64,000 nt of DNA from Pseudomonas putida (GTDB taxonomy: Bacteria > Pseudomonadota > Gammaproteobacteria > Pseudomonadales > Pseudomonadaceae), in NCBI RefSeq assembly GCF_009883635.2, contig NZ_CP026115.2:2542001-2606000 (forward strand), read 5' to 3'. The notes under the pieces were generated by a model. It ran no database searches. It was given only the letters and a program-made list of their open reading frames with translations, and was not told where the DNA came from. The position numbers and the translations under genes are program-made. Below, piece after piece: positions 34,848-43,366 of this stretch. How positions within the stretch are numbered: the stretch's first letter is position 1; every line of letters begins with the position of its first letter.

Positions 34848-36895
34848 GCCGCAGCGTCCTCGGTGAGGCCACTGTGGCGCAGCAATGCGTCGATGGAAGG
34901 CTCACGCCCACGGAAGTCCACGAACAGCTCCATGGGTTCGCGCGAACCGCCGCGGGCCAGGATCGCTTCACGGAACGCGCGGCCAGTTTCGGCATTCAGC
35001 ACGCCTTCTTCCTCGAAGCGCGAGAAGGCGTCGGCCGACAGCACTTCAGCCCACTTGTAGCTGTAGTATCCCGCCGCGTAACCGCCAGCGAAGATGTGCG
35101 CAAAGCTGTTGGGGAAACGGTTGTACGCTGGCGGGCGCATCACCGAAACCTCATCGCGCACGCCTTCGAGTACCTGCAGCACGCTGCGGCCATCACCGTG
35201 GCTGGCGTGCAGCTCGAAGTCGAACAGCGAGAACTCCAGCTGGCGCACCATCATCATGCCCGACTGGAAGTTTTTCGCAGCGAGCATCTTGTCCAGCAGG
35301 TCCTGGGGCAGGGCCGCGCCGGTTTCGTAGTGGCTGGAGATCAAGGCCAGGCCTTCCGGCTCCCAGCACCAGTTTTCCATGAACTGGCTCGGCAGCTCGA
35401 CCGCGTCCCATGCCACGCCGTTGATGCCGGACACACCGGCATGCTCGATGCGAGTCAGCATGTGATGCAGGCCATGGCCGAACTCGTGGAACAGGGTGGT
35501 GACTTCATCGTGGGTCAGCAGCGCAGGCTTGCCAGGCGCGGCCGGGGTGAAGTTGCACACCAGGTTGGCCACCGGGCTCTGCAGCTCGCCGCCAGCCGTG
35601 CGACGACGGTCGCGGGCGCCGTCCATCCAGGCACCGCCACGCTTGTTGGCGCGGGCGTAGAGGTCGAAGAAGAAGCGGCCGACGTGCTGGCCGTTTTCCT
35701 TGATCTCGAACAGGCGCACGTCCGGGTGCCAGCTGTCGAAACCTTTCAGTTCGGTGATCTCGATGCCGTACAGGCGCTGGACGATGCTGAACAGCCCGTT
35801 GAGCACCTTGTCGATCGGGAAGTAGGCACGCAGGGTTTCCTGCGACACGCTGTAACGCTGCTCGCGCAGCTTCTCGCCGAAGTAACCGGCATCCCAGCTG
35901 GCCAGCTCAGGGCAGCCCTGCTCGGCAGCATAAGCCTTGAGCTGCTCCAGGTCCTGGGCGGCAAACGGCTTGGAACGCTTGGCCAGGTCACGCAGGAAGG
36001 TCAACACCTGGTCGCTGGACTCGGCCATCTTGGTCGCCAGGCTCAGCTCGGCGTAATTCTTGTAGCCCAGCAGCCCGGCCAGTTCCTGGCGCAGGTCGAG
36101 GATCTGCTGCATCACCGGGCCGTTGTCGAACTGGCCGGCATTCGGGCCCTGGTCCGAGGCCCGCGTGCAATAGGCGGCATACAGCTCTTCACGCAAGGCA
36201 CGGTCGCTGGCGTAGGTCATCACCGCGTAGTAGCTGGGGAATTCCAGAGTGATCAGCCAACCGTCCAGGCCCTTGGCCTGCGCAGCAGCGGCCATCTGTG
36301 CCTTGGCCGAATCGGTCAGGCCGGCCAGTGCGGCTTCGTCGGTAACGTGCTTGGTCCAGGCCTGGGTGGCGTCGAGCAACTGGTTGGAGAAGCGGCTGCC
36401 CAGCTCGCTCAGCTTGCTCTGCACTTCGGCATAACGCTGCTGCTGGTCGGCCGGCAGGTCGATGCCCGACAGGCGGAAGTCGCGCAGGGCGTGGTCGAGG
36501 ATAGTTTTCTGCGCCACGTCGAAGCCTGCGGCTTCCGGGCTGTTGACCAGTGCCTCATAGGCTTCGAACAGCGCACGGTTCTGGCCCAGTTCGGTAGAGT
36601 AGGCACTCAGCGCTGGCAGGCAGGACTCATAAGCCTCGCGCAGTTCCTGGCTGTTGCACACCGCGTTAAGGTGGCTGACCGGGCTCCAGGCGGCACCCAG
36701 GCGGTCATTCAGTTCGTCCATGGCCAGCACCAGGCCGGCCCAGGTTGGGGTTTTGCCCTGCTGTTCGAGGATCTCGGCAATGGCTTTACGGTTGTCGGCC
36801 AGGATCGCTTCGATCGCCGGCAACACGTGTTCGGCACGGATTTGCGAGAAGGGCGGCAGATCGTAGGACTGCAGAAGTGGGTTGTTCGCACTCAC
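34844..36895 (-). CDS. prlC: Oligopeptidase A
   Basis: An M3 zinc peptidase that degrades cleaved signal peptides and other short peptides in the cytoplasm. The start is the GTG at 36895 (VSANNPLLQSYDLPPFSQI), giving 683 residues, the family length. The zinc site HEFGH lies in LFHEFGHGLHHML (about 470-480) and the third ligand Glu in FMENWCWEPE. The FAHIFAGGYAAGYYSYKWAEVLSADAF region near the C-terminus is a family hallmark. It is divergent from the gamma-carbonic anhydrase gene. Confidence 0.95.
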   Translation of the reverse strand: MSANNPLLQSYDLPPFSQIRAEHVLPAIEAILADNRKAIAEILEQQGKTPTWAGLVLAMDELNDRLGAAWSPVSHLNAVCNSQELREAYESCLPALSAYSTELGQNRALFEAYEALVNSPEAAGFDVAQKTILDHALRDFRLSGIDLPADQQQRYAEVQSKLSELGSRFSNQLLDATQAWTKHVTDEAALAGLTDSAKAQMAAAAQAKGLDGWLITLEFPSYYAVMTYASDRALREELYAAYCTRASDQGPNAGQFDNGPVMQQILDLRQELAGLLGYKNYAELSLATKMAESSDQVLTFLRDLAKRSKPFAAQDLEQLKAYAAEQGCPELASWDAGYFGEKLREQRYSVSQETLRAYFPIDKVLNGLFSIVQRLYGIEITELKGFDSWHPDVRLFEIKENGQHVGRFFFDLYARANKRGGAWMDGARDRRRTAGGELQSPVANLVCNFTPAAPGKPALLTHDEVTTLFHEFGHGLHHMLTRIEHAGVSGINGVAWDAVELPSQFMENWCWEPEGLALISSHYETGAALPQDLLDKMLAAKNFQSGMMMVRQLEFSLFDFELHASHGDGRSVLQVLEGVRDEVSVMRPPAYNRFPNSFAHIFAGGYAAGYYSYKWAEVLSADAFSRFEEEGVLNAETGRAFREAILARGGSREPMELFVDFRGREPSIDALLRHSGLTEDAAA

Positions 36896-36997
36896 GGTTC
36901 GGATACCTTGGCAGGAGAAACACTGCCCCATCTTAATTACAATCGACGCCGACCGCAGCAGGCAGCCTGCCTATCGGCAAAGATGAGAGACGCTATC

Positions 36998-37546
36998 ATG
37001 GCCATCCGCAGCTTCCAGCAACACACTCCGAAAGTGGGACTCAGGGCGTTTGTCGACCGTTCGGCGGTGGTCCTGGGCGACGTGGAGATCGGCGAGGACA
37101 GCTCTGTCTGGCCGCTGACGGTGATTCGCGGCGACATGCACCGCATCCGTATCGGCGCCCGCACCAGCGTGCAGGACGGTAGCGTGCTGCACATTACCCA
37201 CGCAGGCCCCTTCAACCCCGACGGTTATCCGCTGATCATCGGTGACGAGGTGACCATCGGCCACAAGGTCATGCTGCATGGCTGCACCCTGGGCAACCGC
37301 ATCCTGGTCGGCATGGGCAGCACCATCATGGATGGCGCCATCGTAGAAGACGAAGTGATCATCGGTGCCGGCAGCCTGGTGCCGCCCGGCAAGCGCCTGG
37401 TCAGTGGCTACCTGTACATGGGCAGCCCGGTGAAACAGGTCAGGCTGCTCAACGACCAGGAACATGCCTTCTTCCCTTACAGCGCCGGCAACTACGTCAA
37501 GCTCAAGGACCAGCACCTGGCCGAAGGCTACGACCAACCGGAATGA
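36998..37546 (+). CDS. Gamma-class carbonic anhydrase family protein (YrdA-like)
   Basis: A left-handed beta-helix protein of 182 residues with hexapeptide repeats (VVLGDVEIGEDSSVWPLTVIRGD, about 27-49, and the zinc-site region GHKVMLHGC, about 87-95). The histidines expected as zinc ligands (HITHAG, GHKVMLHG) are present. An alternative ATG 15 bases upstream exists; MAIRSFQQHTPKVG is the commonly conserved N-terminus. Whether it has carbonic anhydrase activity is unknown. It overlaps the HAD gene by 4 bases. Confidence 0.92.
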   Translation: MAIRSFQQHTPKVGLRAFVDRSAVVLGDVEIGEDSSVWPLTVIRGDMHRIRIGARTSVQDGSVLHITHAGPFNPDGYPLIIGDEVTIGHKVMLHGCTLGNRILVGMGSTIMDGAIVEDEVIIGAGSLVPPGKRLVSGYLYMGSPVKQVRLLNDQEHAFFPYSAGNYVKLKDQHLAEGYDQPE

Positions 37547-38217
37547 ACCCGACTACCGAGACGAACATGCACCAGCAGAACATCCTATTCGACCTCGACG
37601 GTACCTTGACCGACCCGCGCCTGGGCATCACCCGCTCGATCCAGTACGCCCTGGCCAAGCTGGGCATCGACGAGCCCGACCTGACCCGCCTCGAACACTT
37701 CATCGGCCCACCGCTGCTGCAGGCCTTCATGCAGTTCTACAGCTTCGATGAAGCCAAGGCGTGGGAAGCGGTGAACTTCTACCGGGAACGCTTCCGTGTC
37801 ACTGGCTTGTACGAGAACCTGGTGTTCGAAGGCGTGCCTGAGCTGCTCGAAGCTCTGAATGGCCAAGGCCGGACGCTGTACATCGCCACGTCCAAACCGT
37901 GGGAGTTCGCCCGGGAAATTGCCCGGCACTTTGCGTTCGATCACCACTTCAAGGTGATCTACGGCAGCGAGCTGGACGGTACGCGGACCAACAAGGTCGA
38001 ACTGATCCGTCATCTGCTGGATGAGGAAGGGCTGGATCCAGCGCAGACGCTGATGATCGGCGACCGCAAGCATGACCTGATCGGGGCTCGCAACAATGGG
38101 TTGCAGGCGGTGGCGGTGGGATATGGGTTTGGTAGCCGGGAAGAGCTGGTGGCCGAGGCGCCGGCCTTCCATTTCGCTACTGTGGCCGAGTTGCATCAAG
38201 CCTTCAGCAAGGTTTGA
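37543..38217 (+). CDS. HAD-superfamily phosphatase (Gph/PpaX-like)
   Basis: A hydrolase of small phosphate esters with the Gph/PpaX layout. It has 224 residues if it starts at the ATG overlapping the previous stop, or 216 if at MHQQNILF (37567); neither has a strong ribosome site. Motif I is FDLDGTLTD (Asp nucleophile), motif II IATSKP, motif III Lys in KVELIRHLL, and motif IV IGDRKHDLIGA. A helical cap lies between I and II. The substrate cannot be told from sequence. Confidence 0.88.
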   Translation: MNPTTETNMHQQNILFDLDGTLTDPRLGITRSIQYALAKLGIDEPDLTRLEHFIGPPLLQAFMQFYSFDEAKAWEAVNFYRERFRVTGLYENLVFEGVPELLEALNGQGRTLYIATSKPWEFAREIARHFAFDHHFKVIYGSELDGTRTNKVELIRHLLDEEGLDPAQTLMIGDRKHDLIGARNNGLQAVAVGYGFGSREELVAEAPAFHFATVAELHQAFSKV

Positions 38218-38225
38218 AGGCCATG

Positions 38226-38341
38226 GGGCTGCTGCGCAGCCCATCGCGGGACAAGCCCGCCTACAGGATTGGCGCAGACCTTCAGGGCGGCGCTGCACGT
38301 GTAGGAGCGGGCTTGTCCCGCGATGGGCCGCAAAGCGGCCC
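38226..38341. repeat. REP doublet with flanking hairpins
   Basis: Opposed REP arms at 38241-38264 and 38301-38326 share the core CGCGGGACAAGCCCGC; the left arm has lost two bases. Two small hairpins flank them, at 38226-38242 (GGGCTGC/GCAGCCC) and 38325-38341 (GGGCCGC AAA GCGGCCC). The region separates convergent genes. Confidence 0.8.
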
Positions 38342-38356
38342 CAAAATCTCACAGGC

Positions 38357-39439
38357 TCACATCAACCGCTGCAACACCGCTTTCCTCTCGACAGCCGGCA
38401 ACCGGCCAAGCTGCTCGACCCGCTTATAGAACCGCCCCCAATCCCCACCCATCTCTCTGAATAAAGCCGCAAACGCCGGGACCCACTGGTCATAAAGCCC
38501 GAACGGCAACAACTTGGCATTACTCAACGGCGCATAGATCCAGGCGTCATAGCGCTTGTCGCCGTTCCACTGGCTGTCCCGCACCTGCTTGTACTCACTG
38601 CGCAAACGCTCAAACTCCGCCTGCTTGGCCGCCCGCTTGTGCGCATCATCCAAGGGCCCAGCATAAATCGCCTGCAACCGCTCACGGCTGGCCAGCACCA
38701 ACCGGGTGAACTGGTCACGCTGCTGCGACTGATCCTTCCCAGTCGCCCCAAGCCCACGGGCGGCGCGCCATTGCCGCGTGCCTTCCTGCTCGACGAAGGT
38801 GGCAAACGACTCGTTGAACTCGGTGTCGTCCTGCACATAAAAGCGCTGATGAGCCAGCTCATGGAAGATCAGCGTGGCCAGCCGCTCATCCCCCCAACCG
38901 ACCATGGAAGACAGAATCGGGTCATCGAACCAGCCCAGCGTCGAGTACGCTTCGACGCCACTCACGTACACATCCAGGCCTTGCTGACGCATCAACGCCG
39001 CCTCGCCACGCGCAGCGCCCTGGCGATAATAGCCGCGGTAGGCGACGCAGCCGGCAATGGGGAAGCAGTGCGTCACCGGTTGCAACGACAGTTCAGGTGT
39101 GGCGAACACGTTCCACACCACGTAGGGACGCTGCAGATCGGCGTAGAGCCGATAGCTTCGGTTGTCCGGCAGCTTGAGCTGTTCGCTGGCAAACACCCGC
39201 GCCGCTTCGGCATGTTCAAGACGAGCGCGCAGGCGCGGGCTGCTGGCCGGGTCGGCGATCACTCTCTCTACCGGCTGGCGCGCCCGCAACAGCTGCCATT
39301 GCCCCTCGGCCAACTGGCCGTAATAGCCCACGGTGCTGCAACCGTTCAGCAGAAAGGCAGCCAGCAGGGGAACCAAACGCCTGAAAACGCAGTCGAGTGG
39401 CCCAGGGCCTGAGCGCTTGAAAAGAACAAAGAGATCCAT
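38357..39439 (-). CDS. Lipoprotein zinc aminopeptidase (PF10023-type)
   Basis: A putative envelope aminopeptidase. The start at MDLFVLFKRSGPG gives 360 residues. A hydrophobic stretch and lipobox (LLAAFLLNGC, about 24-34) predict a lipid anchor. The zinc motif HELAH lies in LIFHELAHQRFYV (about 187), followed by FNESFATF with the third ligand Glu. The conserved YRGYYRQGAARG and GVEAYSTLGWF regions fit the family. The real start might be slightly downstream, because the segment before the lipobox is long and basic. Divergent from the lipoprotein pair. Confidence 0.85.
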   Translation of the reverse strand: MDLFVLFKRSGPGPLDCVFRRLVPLLAAFLLNGCSTVGYYGQLAEGQWQLLRARQPVERVIADPASSPRLRARLEHAEAARVFASEQLKLPDNRSYRLYADLQRPYVVWNVFATPELSLQPVTHCFPIAGCVAYRGYYRQGAARGEAALMRQQGLDVYVSGVEAYSTLGWFDDPILSSMVGWGDERLATLIFHELAHQRFYVQDDTEFNESFATFVEQEGTRQWRAARGLGATGKDQSQQRDQFTRLVLASRERLQAIYAGPLDDAHKRAAKQAEFERLRSEYKQVRDSQWNGDKRYDAWIYAPLSNAKLLPFGLYDQWVPAFAALFREMGGDWGRFYKRVEQLGRLPAVERKAVLQRLM

Positions 39440-39506
39440 CTGGGGCTATCCAACTCGCTCATGGCCAATGCGCTCCAAGACTATCTCGCCAAGGGGGAGT
39501 TTCGCC

Positions 39507-39920
39507 ATGCGTGCACTGTTGGTCACCGGCTCACTGCTGCTGGTTTCTGCCTGTTCAACCCTGCCCGACCCGGACCCGAACCTGGCCTGGGTCGATCTCA
39601 CACCCTACGACGAAGCTTCGCTGGACGCGAAGCAGGTGGATGAGCGCGACTGGGCCGACACGCGCTATTTCGAAGTCCCTCCTGGCAGCCACGAGCTGAC
39701 CGTGCGCTATCAGTTCCCGGTCACGCCGAGCAATATCGGCCCGGTCGACGAGCCATTGTGGCGTGATTGCCAGGTCAAGCTGACCTTCAAGGACTTCAAC
39801 GCCGGGCAGCGCTACCAGCTGCAGGCCGGCAGTATCGGCTTCCGCCCATGGATCAAGCTGTACGACCACCAGCAGAAACTGGTCGGGCAGGGCTTGCCAG
39901 CAGGTTGCCAACGCACCTGA
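39507..39920 (+). CDS. Small lipoprotein A of a tandem pair
   Basis: MRALLVTGSLLLVSACS gives a signal peptide with lipobox VSAC (Cys about residue 16); 137 residues in total. The ribosome site is AAGGGGGAG. The mature part contains LAWVDLTPYDE, FEVPPGSHELTVRYQF and LTFKDFNAGQRYQLQA. The same three patterns occur in the next protein, so the two are paralogs. It resembles small lipoproteins of unknown function in pseudomonads. Confidence 0.87.
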   Translation: MRALLVTGSLLLVSACSTLPDPDPNLAWVDLTPYDEASLDAKQVDERDWADTRYFEVPPGSHELTVRYQFPVTPSNIGPVDEPLWRDCQVKLTFKDFNAGQRYQLQAGSIGFRPWIKLYDHQQKLVGQGLPAGCQRT

Positions 39921-39975
39921 ACCGCACAAACGGCGCTATGCTTGTAACTTGTGTATCGCGAGTGGGAGTTTTGCC

Positions 39976-40389
39976 ATGCGCCAGCCCATGATGCTGATCG
40001 CCCTCAGTGCACTGGGGGCTTGCGCCAGCCCCTTGCCGCCCGTCGACCCCGCCAAGGCCTGGGTCGACCTCTACACCGTTACCCCTGGCCGCCTGCTCAT
40101 GGCCGACCGCCTCGACGGCCAGCGCCTGGAGGATGGCCGCTACTTCCAGCTGACCCCTGGCAAGCATGAACTGGTGGTCCGGTTCGATTATGAAATCTAT
40201 GCCGGCGGCATGCTCACCAGCCCCAAGGATCGGACCTGCTACCTGACCGTGCGCTTCGACGACTTCAAGGCCGGCGAGCGCTATCGCCTGGAAGCGCGGG
40301 CACCGGTGATGGACCCGCAGGTGCTGCTGTACGACGCCAGCCGCAAGGTGCTGGTGAACGAGCCGAGCGACGTGTTCTGCATCCCGTGA
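39976..40389 (+). CDS. Small lipoprotein B of a tandem pair
   Basis: MRQPMMLIALSALGACAS has a lipobox LGAC (Cys about 16); the protein is 137 residues, exactly the length of its neighbour. It shares KAWVDLYTVTP, FQLTPGKHELVVRFDY and VRFDDFKAGERYRLEA with the preceding lipoprotein in the same order, and both genes have an almost identical leader (GTGGGAGTTTTGCC versus GGGGGAGTTTCGCC). This shows a local duplication. Function unknown. Confidence 0.87.
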   Translation: MRQPMMLIALSALGACASPLPPVDPAKAWVDLYTVTPGRLLMADRLDGQRLEDGRYFQLTPGKHELVVRFDYEIYAGGMLTSPKDRTCYLTVRFDDFKAGERYRLEARAPVMDPQVLLYDASRKVLVNEPSDVFCIP

Positions 40390-40395
40390 TGCATC

Positions 40396-40414
40396 GGGGC
40401 CGCAGTGCGGCCCC
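40396..40414. terminator. Bidirectional hairpin between lipoprotein B and DUF1161 gene
   Basis: GGGGCCGC/GCGGCCCC (8-bp stem, 3-base loop) between convergent genes, without a long T-run. Confidence 0.55.
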
Positions 40415-40420
40415 AATCGT

Positions 40421-40654
40421 TCAACGGTCGTTCTTCTGGTAAATGATCTTCTTCGTCCCGCCATCACAGGTGCCGACGATCATGTTCTGATCCTTGACCT
40501 CACTGTTGGGCACGATTTCCAGAGTGTAGGACGTCACACCCTGGGCCTGGATCTTGGCTTCGATCTCGGCCTTGAGTTCTTCGCACGGTTTCACCGCCGC
40601 CAATGCAGAAGTGGCCATAAGCGAAGCCAGCACGGCGATTGCTACGCGAATCAT
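40421..40654 (-). CDS. DUF1161 family periplasmic protein
   Basis: A 77-residue exported protein with a signal peptide (MIRVAIAVLASLMATSALA). The mature part reads VKPCEELKAEIEAKIQAQGV, then YTLEIVPN and GTCDGGTKKIIYQ, matching DUF1161: two cysteines likely form one disulfide. A second copy lies at 42349-42570. Function unknown. Confidence 0.88.
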   Translation of the reverse strand: MIRVAIAVLASLMATSALAAVKPCEELKAEIEAKIQAQGVTSYTLEIVPNSEVKDQNMIVGTCDGGTKKIIYQKNDR

Positions 40655-40727
40655 GGAACGGCTCCTGGCAAGGCAGCTACGCTGCCGACGCTGTTTAGAC
40701 TACAGCAAACCGTCGCCGTTGCGCCGC

Positions 40728-41153
40728 CTAGCCCACCAAGGCAGCGTCCAGGCTGATCTTCGCGTTGAGCACCTTCGACACCGGGCAACCGGCCTTGGCC
40801 TTGTTGGCGATTTCGAGGAACTGCGCCTCGCTGGCCCCCGGCACCTTCGCCTTGAGGATCAGGTGCACGGCGGTGATGGCAAAGCCGTCGGGCTGTTTGT
40901 CCAGCGTGACTTCGGCAATGGTATCGATGCGGTCTGCGGTGAACCCTGCCTCACCGAGCATCATCGACAGCGCCATCGAGAAGCAGCCGGCATGGGCCGC
41001 GCCGATCAGCTCTTCCGGGTTGGTCCCGGGCGATCCCTCGAAACGAGTGTTGAAACCGTAGGGGTTCTGCTTGAGTGCGCCGCTTTCGGTGGAAAGCAGG
41101 CCTTTGCCATCCTTCAGGCCACCTTGCCAGATCGCCGATGCTGTCTTTTTCAT
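40728..41153 (-). CDS. OsmC/Ohr family peroxiredoxin
   Basis: A thiol-dependent reductase of organic peroxides. The start MKKTASAIWQGG (41153; AGGAGG upstream) gives 141 residues. The two catalytic cysteines are in AAHAGCFSMALS (about residue 59) and KAGCPVSKVLN (about 126), as in OsmC. The residue pattern FEGSPGTNPEELIGAAHAGC is typical of OsmC more than Ohr. It may be induced by osmotic or oxidative stress, not shown here. Confidence 0.93.
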   Translation of the reverse strand: MKKTASAIWQGGLKDGKGLLSTESGALKQNPYGFNTRFEGSPGTNPEELIGAAHAGCFSMALSMMLGEAGFTADRIDTIAEVTLDKQPDGFAITAVHLILKAKVPGASEAQFLEIANKAKAGCPVSKVLNAKISLDAALVG

Positions 41154-41306
41154 GATGCCTCCTGGTCGTAGGTTACTTACCTGCACGTTCGAGGTCAGCG
41201 TCCTGCGGCAAGTTCAGAGCAATCGCACAGAGAGCATTGAATCCTTGGAATCTGCCCATACAGAGTTCACAAGGCCTCCGGGCCAACCACCCTTGCGGAG
41301 GCTCCA

Positions 41307-42311
41307 ATGACGCAGCTGCGTGACCTGAAAATTTCCACCCTCGACCTGGTGCCGGTGCGCGCCGACAAAGGCCCGGCGCAATCGCTGCACAACTCGCTGG
41401 ACCTGGCCCGCCATGTCGAGCGGTTTGGCTACAACCGCTTCTGGGTTGCCGAACACCACAATATGGACGGCATCGCCAGCTCGGCCACCTCGGTACTGAT
41501 CGGCTACCTGGCCGGTGGTACGTCGACCATTCGCGTCGGCTCCGGCGGCATCATGCTGCCCAACCATGCGCCGCTGGTGATCGCCGAGCAGTTCGGCACA
41601 TTGGCCAGCCTGTATCCGGGGCGTATCGACCTGGGTTTGGGCCGCGCGCCTGGCTCCGACCAGATGACCGCCTACGCCCTGCGCCGTGACCGCGCCGGCA
41701 GCGCCGATGACTTTCCGGATGATGTCGAGGAGCTGTCGCGCTACCTCGGCCCACGCACCGATGATCAAAAAGTGATCGCCGTACCCGGCCACGACACTGA
41801 CGTGCCCCTGTGGCTGCTCGGTTCCAGCCTGTTCAGCGCCCAACTGGCCGGCATGCGCGGCATGCCGTACGCCTTTGCCTCGCACTTCGCCCCGCGCTAC
41901 ATGCATGAGGCGATCCGCATCTATCGCGACCATTTCAAGCCGTCCACCACGCTGGACAAGCCCTACGTGATGCTGGGAATTCCGATGGTGGTGGCGGAAA
42001 CCGACGAAAAGGCCGAATACCTGGCGACCTCGGTGTACCAGCGCATTCTGGCGCTGATCCGTGGCCAGAGCCTGATGCAAAAGCCGCCTGTGCCGAGCAT
42101 GGACGGGCTATGGCTGCCCCATGAGCGCGATGCCGTGGGGAGTTTCCTGGGCCTGGCGATGATAGGCAGCCCGCAGAAGGTACGAGCCAAGGTGGAAGTG
42201 CTGCTGGAGCAGACCGGAGCGGATGAGCTGATCTTTACCTGTGATCTGTATGAGCATGCGGACCGGATTCGGTCCTATGAGCTGATGGCGCAGGCCCTGA
42301 AGGCCGAGTGA
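41307..42311 (+). CDS. Luciferase-like (LLM class) flavin-dependent monooxygenase, YhbW-like
   Basis: A 334-residue protein of the bacterial-luciferase superfamily. The start [17 protein letters not shown] has GGAG upstream. Family markers are [17 protein letters not shown] (about 46-62), [21 protein letters not shown] (about 75-95) and [14 protein letters not shown]. It likely uses reduced FMN to oxidise an organic substrate; the substrate is unknown. It stands alone, divergent from the OsmC gene. Confidence 0.9.
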   Translation: MTQLRDLKISTLDLVPVRADKGPAQSLHNSLDLARHVERFGYNRFWVAEHHNMDGIASSATSVLIGYLAGGTSTIRVGSGGIMLPNHAPLVIAEQFGTLASLYPGRIDLGLGRAPGSDQMTAYALRRDRAGSADDFPDDVEELSRYLGPRTDDQKVIAVPGHDTDVPLWLLGSSLFSAQLAGMRGMPYAFASHFAPRYMHEAIRIYRDHFKPSTTLDKPYVMLGIPMVVAETDEKAEYLATSVYQRILALIRGQSLMQKPPVPSMDGLWLPHERDAVGSFLGLAMIGSPQKVRAKVEVLLEQTGADELIFTCDLYEHADRIRSYELMAQALKAE

Positions 42312-42316
42312 CCTTC

Positions 42317-42338
42317 TTCGCGGGCAAGCCCGCGAAGA
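42317..42338. repeat. Single REP palindrome
   Basis: CTTCGCGGGC/GCCCGCGAAG between the LLM gene and the second DUF1161 gene, which converge; probably acts as a terminator for both. Confidence 0.75.
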
Positions 42339-42348
42339 GTCCAACGCA

Positions 42349-42570
42349 TCAACCACGGCGGTAGACAATCTCCTTGCTACCGCCCTCACAGGTACCAATC
42401 ACTTTGCCAGCCGGTTCGCCCTTGTTGACGATTTCCAGCTTGTAGCCCTTCACACCCTTGGCATCGAGCTTCGAGGCGATCTCGGCCTTAAGCTCCTCGC
42501 AGGGTTTGCCGGCAGCCATCGCCCCACCGGCCAGCACCATCAAACCCACCGCCAGCAACAGTTTCTTCAT
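42349..42570 (-). CDS. DUF1161 family periplasmic protein, second copy
   Basis: The start MKKLLLAVGLMVLAGGAMA (42570) has AAGGA 11 bases upstream and gives 73 residues; an ATG 9 bases earlier is too near the ribosome site. Signal peptide, then GKPCEELKAEIASKLDAKGVKGYKLEI and GTCEGGSKEIVY. It is clearly homologous to the protein at 40421-40654 with the same spacing of cysteines. Function unknown. Confidence 0.88.
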   Translation of the reverse strand: MKKLLLAVGLMVLAGGAMAAGKPCEELKAEIASKLDAKGVKGYKLEIVNKGEPAGKVIGTCEGGSKEIVYRRG

Positions 42571-42607
42571 CGATCGCATTCCTTGTACAGATGAGAAAAG
42601 ACCAGAA

Positions 42608-42626
42608 GGGCGCCGCCAAGGCGCCC
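42608..42626 (-). terminator. Terminator after dodecin gene
   Basis: On the minus strand GGGCGCC/GGCGCCC with a 5-base loop is followed by TTCTGGTCTTTTC. It lies about 50 bases after the dodecin stop. Confidence 0.6.
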
Positions 42627-42675
42627 TCCGGTGTTATAACGCCATCACGCCAGGCTATTCCAGCCCGGGAATGTT

Positions 42676-42891
42676 TCAGCTGTTGGCGATACGGAAGCCA
42701 ACCTTCAGCGTGACCTGAAAGTGCGCCGCCTTGTTGTCGCGGATATGGCCACGGGTATCGACCACTTCGAACCACTCCAGGTGCTTGATGCTCTTGCCGG
42801 CTTCGGCCAGGGCATTGTTGATCGCTTCTTCGATGCTGGTGTGGGACGAACCCACCAGCTCGATCTTCTTGTACGTGTGATGATCGGTCAT
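42676..42891 (-). CDS. Dodecin (flavin-storage protein)
   Basis: A 71-residue protein that assembles into hollow dodecamers binding FMN or related flavins. The pattern [24 protein letters not shown] (helix) then [14 protein letters not shown] (the Trp that stacks on flavin) and [12 protein letters not shown] is characteristic. The full family length is present. It is cytoplasmic and stands alone with its own terminator. Confidence 0.94.
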   Translation of the reverse strand: MTDHHTYKKIELVGSSHTSIEEAINNALAEAGKSIKHLEWFEVVDTRGHIRDNKAAHFQVTLKVGFRIANS

Positions 42892-43042
42892 GAGCGCTCT
42901 CCTTGGGTGACAGTGAGATTGAGCCTAGCAGCGCAAGCTCGGTTTACCTGCGAGCCGTCACCCTTCGGTAAAGTTCGATCGCACTTTCCCGCAGCCTGGG
43001 GGTCGCAATCCTTACAGTCCATACTGCAAAAGGAGAGTCAAC

Positions 43043-43366
43043 ATGCACCGCAACTCGCTGCGTAAAACGTCCCTGGAAAGCATGGAAGCGGAGATCGAAA
43101 GCCTCCTGAAAAGCCTGGAGAACCTGAAGCACGATGCCTCCGAGGAAACCCAGAAGTCAGTGAAGGCGATGCGCAGCAACGCCGAAAGCGCGCTGCGCCA
43201 TTCGCGCAGCCTGATCAGCGATGCCTATGAGGAAGTAAAAGAGCGCACCCGCCAGACCGGCATCGCCACCCGCGATTACGCCCAGGAGCACCCGTACACC
43301 ACCGCAGGCGTTGCCATTGGCGCGCTGGGCCTGCTGGCGGCATACCTGCTGTGCAAGCGCAACTAA
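43043..43366 (+). CDS. ElaB/YqjD/DUF883-like membrane-anchored helical protein
   Basis: A 107-residue protein with a very strong AAGGAG ribosome site. Residues about 10-80 form a long charged helix ([21 protein letters not shown] ...), and a C-terminal membrane segment ([21 protein letters not shown]) anchors it. This matches the ElaB/YqjD family, which is linked to ribosome binding at the membrane in stationary phase in E. coli. It overlaps the end of trpI by 4 bases on the opposite strand. Confidence 0.88.
   Translation: MHRNSLRKTSLESMEAEIESLLKSLENLKHDASEETQKSVKAMRSNAESALRHSRSLISDAYEEVKERTRQTGIATRDYAQEHPYTTAGVAIGALGLLAAYLLCKRN

Noticed and set aside
34874..37546. Very long plus-strand frame (about 890 codons) running through prlC into the gamma-carbonic anhydrase gene
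   Set aside because: All but the last 182 codons lie antisense to prlC, which has full family motifs. The long open frame is a by-product of high-GC codon bias; the real gene starts at 36998.
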